From JAVBMJ01 sp031552535 (GTDB lineage: Bacteria > Bacteroidota > Bacteroidia > Bacteroidales > Rikenellaceae): DNA of 20,716 nt. The DNA is taken from assembly GCA_031552535.1 (NCBI GenBank), contig JAVBMJ010000030.1, forward strand, positions 1-20,716, given 5' to 3'. Of the stretch, positions 16,461 to 20,716 are shown piece after piece (position 1 is the stretch's first letter; each line of letters opens with the position of its first letter). The notes beneath the pieces were generated by a model, which made no database searches, was not told where the DNA came from, and saw nothing but the letters and a program-made list of their open reading frames with translations. The translations under genes and the position numbers were made by a program.

Positions 16461-16936
16461 GCTCCGACTGCTTCGATTACCGCTTTTTTGTAAAAAAGCG
16501 GCACCAAAAACCTTTGGGGAGTGCTCCCGCACTTCTTTATTGCGTAACAGTGGTTGACAGCAGGTTTTCCCTGCGGGCTATATTTCGAGGGCACAAAGGG
16601 CGATTGCCAAACAAAGATACGTTTTCATCGCCCTTTGTGCCCTCGAAATGCTCCCTTGCGGGAGCAAAACCTGCCGGGCCATCCGCCAGATAAAGTAATA
16701 TGAAAAGACACAACGTGCCCGTACTGCAAGTTTTGCAGACCCTGCAGTAGACAACGTTTTGAGGAGCTGTAGGACGGTTTTCAAACAAATATACGTTTGA
16801 ACCGCCCTACAGTTCCTCAGAATACGGCCCGCAGGGCAAAACCTGTGGCATACCGTAATAAAGAAGTGCGGGAGCACTCCCCAAAGGTTTTTGCGCCGCT
16901 TTTTTGCAAAAAATCGCAGTCGGAGCAGTCGGAGAC
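16461..16936. repeat. Composite island of nested inverted repeats
   Basis: This gene-free spacer between the hydrolase gene and panB is built almost wholly of inverted repeats. A perfect 37-bp pair (16505-16541 with 16857-16893) extends outwards with small gaps to 16461 and 16936. Inside lie a hairpin with perfect 23-bp arms (16582-16604 and 16627-16649, 22-base loop) and a second hairpin (16761-16786 with 16795-16818). Both inner hairpins are flanked by the same motif (CAGGTTTTGCCCTGCGGG and variants), and their loops share CAAACAAAKATACGTTT. A terminator-like stem lies at 16480-16501. No reading frame inside looks coding. Confidence 0.75.
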
Positions 16937-16943
16937 AGGCCTA

Positions 16944-17759
16944 TCAATACTGCTCCTTGTCGTTGGGAAAGTCGCCGCTTTTCACGTCGCCGATGTAGCG
17001 GCCGAAGGCGTCGGTCATGATACTGTGCAGGTCGGCGTAGCGACGCAGGAAACGCGGAGAGAACTCGTTGGTTATCCCCAGCATGTCGTGCACCACCAGA
17101 ACCTGACCGTCGACACCGTTGCCGGCGCCGATCCCTATCACCGGAATGCGTATGCTTTGCGACACTTCGGCGCCCAGTTCCGCCGGTATTTTTTCGAGCA
17201 CGATGGCGAAACACCCGGCGTCATCCAGCAACCGTGCGTCGGAGAGTAACTTGTCCGCCTCGTCCTTCTCCTTGGCCCTGACGGCATAGGTGCCGTACTT
17301 ATGTATCGACTGCGGCGTGAGGCCCAGGTGCCCCATCACCGGGATGCCTGCCGAGAGTATCCTCTGTACAGATTCCAATATCTCGCTGCCTCCCTCCATT
17401 TTAACCGCGTCGGCCTCGGCCTCCTTCATGATCCTTATGGCCGAAGCGAGCGCCTGCTTCGAATTGCCCTGATATGTGCCGAACGGCAGGTCGACGACGA
17501 CAAGCGCCCTCGACACTCCGCGGCGTACCGATTGCGCGTGATATATCATATGGTCGAGCGTAATGGGGACTGTGGTTTCATATCCGGCCATCACATTGGC
17601 GGCCGAGTCGCCAACCAGGATCACATCGACACCCGACGAATCGAGTATGCGGGCCATAGAGTAATCGTAAGCCGTCAACATGGCGATCTTTTCGCCGCGC
17701 TGTTTCATTTCCGAAAGACGATAGGTCGTAACGACCTTTGCTTTGCCTTCTACTGACAT
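16944..17759 (-). CDS. panB: 3-methyl-2-oxobutanoate (ketopantoate) hydroxymethyltransferase
   Basis: This 271-residue cytoplasmic enzyme makes ketopantoate from alpha-ketoisovalerate and 5,10-methylene-tetrahydrofolate, the first committed step of pantothenate and CoA synthesis. Hallmarks are all present: LTAYDYSMA near the start, VGDS with metal ligand Asp51, DLPFGTY with Asp90, KMEGG with Lys120 and Glu122, MGHLGLTPQ, catalytic Glu189 in VLEKIP, and GIGAG at 209-213. The length equals the usual PanB size. The ATG at 17759 is chosen over a GTG one codon earlier. A -7 box lies 26 bases upstream. No panC or panD is adjacent, so it appears to be a single-gene unit. Confidence 0.97.
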   Translation of the reverse strand: MSVEGKAKVVTTYRLSEMKQRGEKIAMLTAYDYSMARILDSSGVDVILVGDSAANVMAGYETTVPITLDHMIYHAQSVRRGVSRALVVVDLPFGTYQGNSKQALASAIRIMKEAEADAVKMEGGSEILESVQRILSAGIPVMGHLGLTPQSIHKYGTYAVRAKEKDEADKLLSDARLLDDAGCFAIVLEKIPAELGAEVSQSIRIPVIGIGAGNGVDGQVLVVHDMLGITNEFSPRFLRRYADLHSIMTDAFGRYIGDVKSGDFPNDKEQY

Positions 17760-17784
17760 CACACTATAAATTTGATTTGCACAA

Positions 17785-17792
17785 CAAAGGTA
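17785..17792 (-). promoter_or_regulatory. -7 box (TACCTTTG) of panB
   Basis: On the minus strand TACCTTTG matches the Bacteroidetes -7 consensus and lies 26 bases before the panB start codon, which also supports the ATG at 17759. Confidence 0.6.
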
Positions 17793-17803
17793 AGTTTCTT
17801 TTT

Positions 17804-17834
17804 AGAGTCTGTCTAATTTTCTTATGTAAAAATA
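17804..17834 (+). repeat. Dispersed intergenic repeat end, copy D
   Basis: AGAGTCTGTCTAATTTTC matches the ends of copies A and C. The match fades after about 30 bases, so this looks like a short or decayed copy. Confidence 0.5.
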
Positions 17835-17840
17835 TTTAAT

Positions 17841-17862
17841 TAAGGTGTGTTAACACGCCTTA
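17841..17862. repeat. GTGTTAACAC palindrome, third copy
   Basis: TAAGGTGTG, loop TTAA, CACGCCTTA forms a nine-base stem with one G-T pair. It is not downstream of any gene: panB reads away from it and the next gene reads away too. A terminator role therefore does not explain this copy. Confidence 0.5.
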
Positions 17863-17974
17863 CATGCACAACAGGATATTAGCAAATGCCGATACAAACA
17901 ACAGGGAACATGGGGGCATAGGGCGGGTTTGGTTCAAAATTTTAAAATTATTTTCAAAAAAATAATATTATGTA

Positions 17975-18007
17975 TTGCATAGTATTAAAATTATTTCATA
18001 TATTTGC
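17975..18007 (+). promoter_or_regulatory. Promoter of the PspC/PadR operon
   Basis: TATATTTGC at 17999-18007 is a full match to the Bacteroidetes -7 element TAnnTTTGC. TTG at 17975-17977 lies 21 bases upstream, a normal distance for the -33 element. The start codon follows 69 bases after the -7 box. Confidence 0.7.
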
Positions 18008-18076
18008 GGTGTCAAGTATTGGCTATTGCCCGGAATCCACAACAACCAACAATATAATTATTAAAAAAACAACGAC

Positions 18077-18595
18077 ATGAAAGAGACAATCAATGTTAAC
18101 ATCGGGGGATCACCGTTCATTATGGACATCGATGCTTACCAGGCATTGAAGTCATATCTCGACGACATCCGTTCACGCATCGACGGCGACGACCCCGAAG
18201 AGGTGGTAGGCGACATCGAAAACCGCATAGCCGAAATTTTTGCCGACAGCATCCATGCCGCCAACCAAGTGGTCGACATGGCCCTTGTGCGCCGGGTAAT
18301 AGCTGTTATAGGGCGTGCCGATACTTTCGGTGAACGCAAACGCACAGGCGGGACTTTCGTGAATCCGGACCGGGGACCGGCCTCCAGGAAACTCCGCCGT
18401 TCGAACAGCGACAGGGTGATCGCCGGTATTTGCGGCGGGGTGGCCGACTATTTCGGCATCGACCCCACACTGGTGCGCATATTGACTTTCCTGCTGATAT
18501 TCCTGGGCGGCCTGAGCCTTTGGGTTTATATCGCCATGTGGATCATCATTCCCAACGAGCCCACGACACCGCCCTACCGCGGAGACAAAAGGTGA
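18077..18595 (+). CDS. Small PspC-domain membrane protein with HAAS-like N-terminal domain
   Basis: This 172-residue protein begins with a short beta segment (MKETINVNIGGSPFIMD). Helices follow at about 19-85 that resemble the HAAS/DUF1700 pattern (YLDDIRSRI, EEVVGDIENRIAEIF, VRRVIAVIG). A linker then leads to a PspC domain at about 112-168 (DRVIAGICGGVADYFGIDPT, then a transmembrane helix ending MWIIIP). PspC domains are linked to phage-shock-type envelope stress responses. It is the first gene of a four-gene unit; PadR follows after 27 bases. The N-terminus is clearly paralogous to that of the larger PspC protein two genes on. The PspC call is firm; the HAAS resemblance is a judgement from pattern. 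Confidence 0.88.
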   Translation: MKETINVNIGGSPFIMDIDAYQALKSYLDDIRSRIDGDDPEEVVGDIENRIAEIFADSIHAANQVVDMALVRRVIAVIGRADTFGERKRTGGTFVNPDRGPASRKLRRSNSDRVIAGICGGVADYFGIDPTLVRILTFLLIFLGGLSLWVYIAMWIIIPNEPTTPPYRGDKR

Positions 18596-18622
18596 TATTA
18601 ACCATCTAAAATCAATAAGGTT

Positions 18623-18952
18623 ATGAACATAGAAAATATAAAAGCCCAAATGCGCAAGGGAACGCTGGAGTACTGCATCCTGTCGATCCTCTCACGAGGC
18701 GACGCCTACGCCTCGCAGATAATATCGGAGTTGAAGAATGCCGAAATGATCGTGGTCGAGGGGACGCTCTATCCGATCCTCACTCGCCAGAAAAACCAGG
18801 GTCTTCTGGCCTACCGCTGGGAAGAATCGCCGCAGGGACCGCCCCGTAAGTTTTACTCGATAACCTCGCAGGGAGCCCAGTTCCTGTCGCAGATCGACGT
18901 GGCGTGGGAAGAACTCGTCGCCCAGATACGCTATATCCGCCGGGGAGAATAA
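18623..18952 (+). CDS. PadR-family transcriptional regulator
   Basis: This 109-residue protein is nearly all winged helix, the size of short (subfamily 2) PadR proteins. Family signatures are LEYCILSILSRGDAYASQII in helices 1-2, EGTLYPILTRQKNQGLL in the recognition helix and wing start, and GPPRKFYSITSQG in the wing. PadR proteins usually repress membrane or detoxification genes. Since it lies between two membrane-protein genes in the same unit, autogenous control of this operon is the simplest guess. It has no extra sensory domain. Confidence 0.93.
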   Translation: MNIENIKAQMRKGTLEYCILSILSRGDAYASQIISELKNAEMIVVEGTLYPILTRQKNQGLLAYRWEESPQGPPRKFYSITSQGAQFLSQIDVAWEELVAQIRYIRRGE

Positions 18953-18964
18953 CACCGTCCTGAG

Positions 18965-20191
18965 ATGAAAGAGACCGTAAAAGTAAATATCTCGGGAATC
19001 GCGTTCACATTCGATTCCGACGCCCACCAGGAGTTGAGGAGTTATCTCGACAGGCTATCGTCGCTCTACGCGGCGACGCCCGACGGTGAAGAGGTGATCG
19101 CCGACATCGAGGCGCGTATAGCCGAGCTTATCCTGACCTGTCAGGAGAGCGGCCGTGTCGTCGACCTTAAGCTGGTCGGAAAGATCATCGACCAGATGGG
19201 AAACCCGGAGGAGTTGTCGTCGGACCAGGCCGGAGGGCCGGCTCCGGTACGCGGTAAATTTCCGCGCCGTCTCTACCGCGACACCGAACATGGCAAGATA
19301 GGCGGAGTTTGCAGCGGGGTGGCCGCATGGTTGGACATAGACGTCACATGGGTGCGGTTCGCCGTATTTGCGCCGTTGTTGCTGTCGATGTTGTCGAAAA
19401 CGTTGACGCCTTTCGCCCTGCACTCCATGTTCGGGTCGCTGTTCGCGGCGGTAGTGTTCGTCTACATCATCCTTTGGGTAATCGTACCGGCGGCGCGCAC
19501 TCCGCGGGAAAAGCTGGAGATGAGGGGAGAAAAGATCACCGCTGCATCAATCGAACACACTCTGCGCGAGGAATTCACGTCGCGCTCCGACACCCCTAAA
19601 AGCCGGAAATCGGCGGGCGTACTGGCCGAACTGGTCTATGTTTCAGGTTCGCTGATCCTGTTTTTTGTAAAGTTGGTCGCCGCCGTCGTAGCCCTGGCAT
19701 TGATTTGCGCGGTAGTGGGTATCATTGCAGGGACGGTTGCGCTGATCTTCGGAGGGGTGTCGTTCCTGGGGTGGACCGACTCCACGGTGGCGCTCACGGG
19801 TTCCTGCGGATGGAGCATAGCCCTGGGTGCACTATGCATATTGATGCCGCTCGTGATGCTGGCCATCGCGATATTCAACCTGCTGTTCGGGCTTAAAAAT
19901 TCGCCGCGCACGATGAAGATACTATCGGGAATATGGCTCATCGTCCTTATCTTTACCGTCGCAATGGCCGTACGCAACTTCGACAACATCCGCGAATTCA
20001 TCCGCGATAATGTAGCTGAAAGGCATATAACGATACGTACCGACAGAATGCTGAACCCAGGCCAAAAATCGAAAATCACTTCGATAACGATTCCTGGCGT
20101 CGAGATAAACGTCAGGGCCCATGACGACGGGAAGCCCGATACGTTGTCCGTAGAAACCCATAATACCATAACCGATGAAAATAATCAATAA
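18965..20191 (+). CDS. Large PspC-domain multi-pass membrane protein with HAAS-like N-terminal domain
   Basis: This 408-residue protein begins with the same N-terminal module as the small PspC protein (MKETVKVNISG, SYLDRLSSLY, EEVIADIEARIAELI, GKIIDQMGNPEEL). A PspC domain follows at about 97-178 (GKIGGVCSGVAAWLDIDVTW, helices, LWVIVPAARTP), with an inserted segment between its two hydrophobic parts. After a charged linker there are further transmembrane helices at about 220-265, 275-303 and 315-335, then a polar tail of about 65 residues. It starts 12 bases after padR and overlaps the next gene. It is probably an integral envelope-stress or signalling protein. The PspC family is sure; the rest is description. 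Confidence 0.87.
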   Translation: MKETVKVNISGIAFTFDSDAHQELRSYLDRLSSLYAATPDGEEVIADIEARIAELILTCQESGRVVDLKLVGKIIDQMGNPEELSSDQAGGPAPVRGKFPRRLYRDTEHGKIGGVCSGVAAWLDIDVTWVRFAVFAPLLLSMLSKTLTPFALHSMFGSLFAAVVFVYIILWVIVPAARTPREKLEMRGEKITAASIEHTLREEFTSRSDTPKSRKSAGVLAELVYVSGSLILFFVKLVAAVVALALICAVVGIIAGTVALIFGGVSFLGWTDSTVALTGSCGWSIALGALCILMPLVMLAIAIFNLLFGLKNSPRTMKILSGIWLIVLIFTVAMAVRNFDNIREFIRDNVAERHITIRTDRMLNPGQKSKITSITIPGVEINVRAHDDGKPDTLSVETHNTITDENNQ

Positions 20192-20534
20192 CGACACTGC
20201 GGGACGCGGACGCCGCGAAGTGATCACATCCCGCAACATCTACCTGGGCATTATGCTGATAGCGGCAGGTGTGATATGGTTGCTGTGTAATTTCGATGTC
20301 CTGGGAGACGACATCTTCGATGTAATTTTCTCGTGGCAGATGATGCTGATCGTAGTGGGAGGCTACCTGATATCGTTGCGCAGGTGGGTTTCGGGTGCGA
20401 TAGTGGCCGCAGTGGGCGTACTGTTCTCTCTGACCGAGCATTTCGGTCTCGAACTGTCCCTCACCAAGATAGTGCTGCCGGTAGTGGTGATAGCCGCCGG
20501 GATAGGTCTGTTGGTGCAACGCCGACCTCATTAG
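20175..20534 (+). CDS. LiaF-like / DUF5668-type four-helix membrane protein
   Basis: This 119-residue protein has four hydrophobic helices in pairs (NIYLGIMLIAAGVIWLLCNF, WQMMLIVVGGYLISL, then two more towards the C-terminus), the arrangement of the LiaF transmembrane region and DUF5668. The extracytoplasmic C-terminal domain of full LiaF is absent; the protein ends shortly after its last helix (LLVQRRPH). Its start overlaps the preceding PspC gene by 17 bases in another frame, suggesting translational coupling. LiaF-type proteins modulate envelope-stress signalling in Gram-positive bacteria; the role here is inferred from the PspC neighbours. Confidence 0.75.
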   Translation: MKIINNDTAGRGRREVITSRNIYLGIMLIAAGVIWLLCNFDVLGDDIFDVIFSWQMMLIVVGGYLISLRRWVSGAIVAAVGVLFSLTEHFGLELSLTKIVLPVVVIAAGIGLLVQRRPH

Positions 20535-20585
20535 AGCACCCTTGGCGCACGTGGCGTGCCCTGCTCAAAGCCCGGAAAAAGGGCT
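20534..20585 (+). terminator. Hairpins after the PspC/PadR operon
   Basis: GAGCA at 20534-20538 can pair with TGCTC at 20562-20566, and AGCCC at 20569-20573 with GGGCT at 20581-20585 across a seven-base loop. Stems are short and no T-run follows, so termination here is only possible. Confidence 0.3.
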
Positions 20586-20641
20586 CAGTCTGAAAAGTAG
20601 GTTGGTGAAAAATTCGTAAACTTGCACAAACGCAGTTTACG

Positions 20642-20716
20642 ATGACAGAGCAGGAACGATTTGCACGGATGTTTTTAGCCGAATGGCTTGTGGATAATTT
20701 CGAGGTTGTGCGGTTT
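20642..20716 (+). CDS. Start of an unidentified gene, cut by the window end
   Basis: An ATG at 20642 opens a frame of 25 codons (MTEQERFARMFLAEWLVDNF, then EVVRF) that runs off the window without a stop. It has no signal peptide. Just before it, perfect 8-base inverted arms (20615-20622 and 20634-20641) overlap an imperfect -7 box (TAAACTTG at 20617-20624). The protein family is not recognised from so few residues. Confidence 0.45.
   Translation, partial: MTEQERFARMFLAEWLVDNFEVVRF

Larger units (their letters stand above)
17763..18076. other. Spacer between panB and the PspC/PadR operon
   Basis: This stretch has no gene. From left to right it holds the panB promoter (17785-17792, minus strand), repeat copy D (from 17804), the GTGTTAACAC palindrome (17841-17862), a strongly A/T-rich segment at about 17935-18000, and the promoter of the PspC operon (17975-18007). 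Confidence 0.7.

Noticed and set aside
16461..16936. CRISPR array or integron attachment sites
   Set aside because: The repeats are inverted and nested, not regularly spaced direct repeats with unique spacers, and no cas or integrase gene is present.
17760..17762. GTG one codon before the panB ATG as start
   Set aside because: The ATG at 17759 is adjacent and better; the GTG adds nothing and nothing supports it.

Overview
The window looks like chromosomal DNA of a gut-type Bacteroidales bacterium, most likely Rikenellaceae and close to Alistipes. This is an inference from gene content and style, not from a marker gene. It rests on a SusC/SusD polysaccharide-utilisation operon, Bacteroidetes -7 promoter boxes (TAnnTTTG) in front of several genes, a near-absence of Shine-Dalgarno sequences, moderately high GC in the genes, and AT-rich repeat-laden spacers.

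Region 1 (1-8971) is a five-gene plus-strand polysaccharide-utilisation operon behind a repeat-rich, structured leader. The genes are a SusC-type TonB-dependent transporter with an STN domain, a SusD-like lipoprotein, a GH18 lipoprotein with an intact DGIDLDYE active site, and two DUF1735 lipoproteins, one ending in a LamG-like domain and one in an F5/8-type (discoidin-like) domain. The gene order resembles the GH18/DUF1735 loci that trim host high-mannose N-glycans (BT_3983-3987 type). The GH18 enzyme would cut at the cell surface, the two DUF1735 proteins and SusD would hold the glycan, and SusC would import it. Two hairpins close the operon.

Region 2 (8972-15024) holds a secreted DUF1573 protein, a minus-strand outer-membrane beta-barrel protein, and a two-component system (three-TM HisKA_3 kinase plus NarL/LuxR regulator). 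The barrel gene and the two-component system are transcribed back to back from -7 boxes 23 bp apart.

Region 3 (15025-17762) holds a miniature inverted-repeat element, a membrane-anchored metallo-beta-lactamase-fold hydrolase of the NAPE-PLD/UlaG-like type, a roughly 480-bp island of nested palindromes, and panB (pantothenate synthesis).

Region 4 (17763-20534) is a plus-strand envelope-type operon: a small PspC protein, a PadR regulator, a second larger PspC protein, and a LiaF-like membrane protein overlapping it by 17 bp. Both PspC proteins start with the same HAAS-like N-terminal domain. The window ends in the first 25 codons of an unidentified gene.

The spacers share two repeat families: ends with the consensus TTAGARNCTGTYTAA, and a palindrome close to GGCGTGTTAACACGCC. 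No rRNA, tRNA, CRISPR array or transposase gene was seen.
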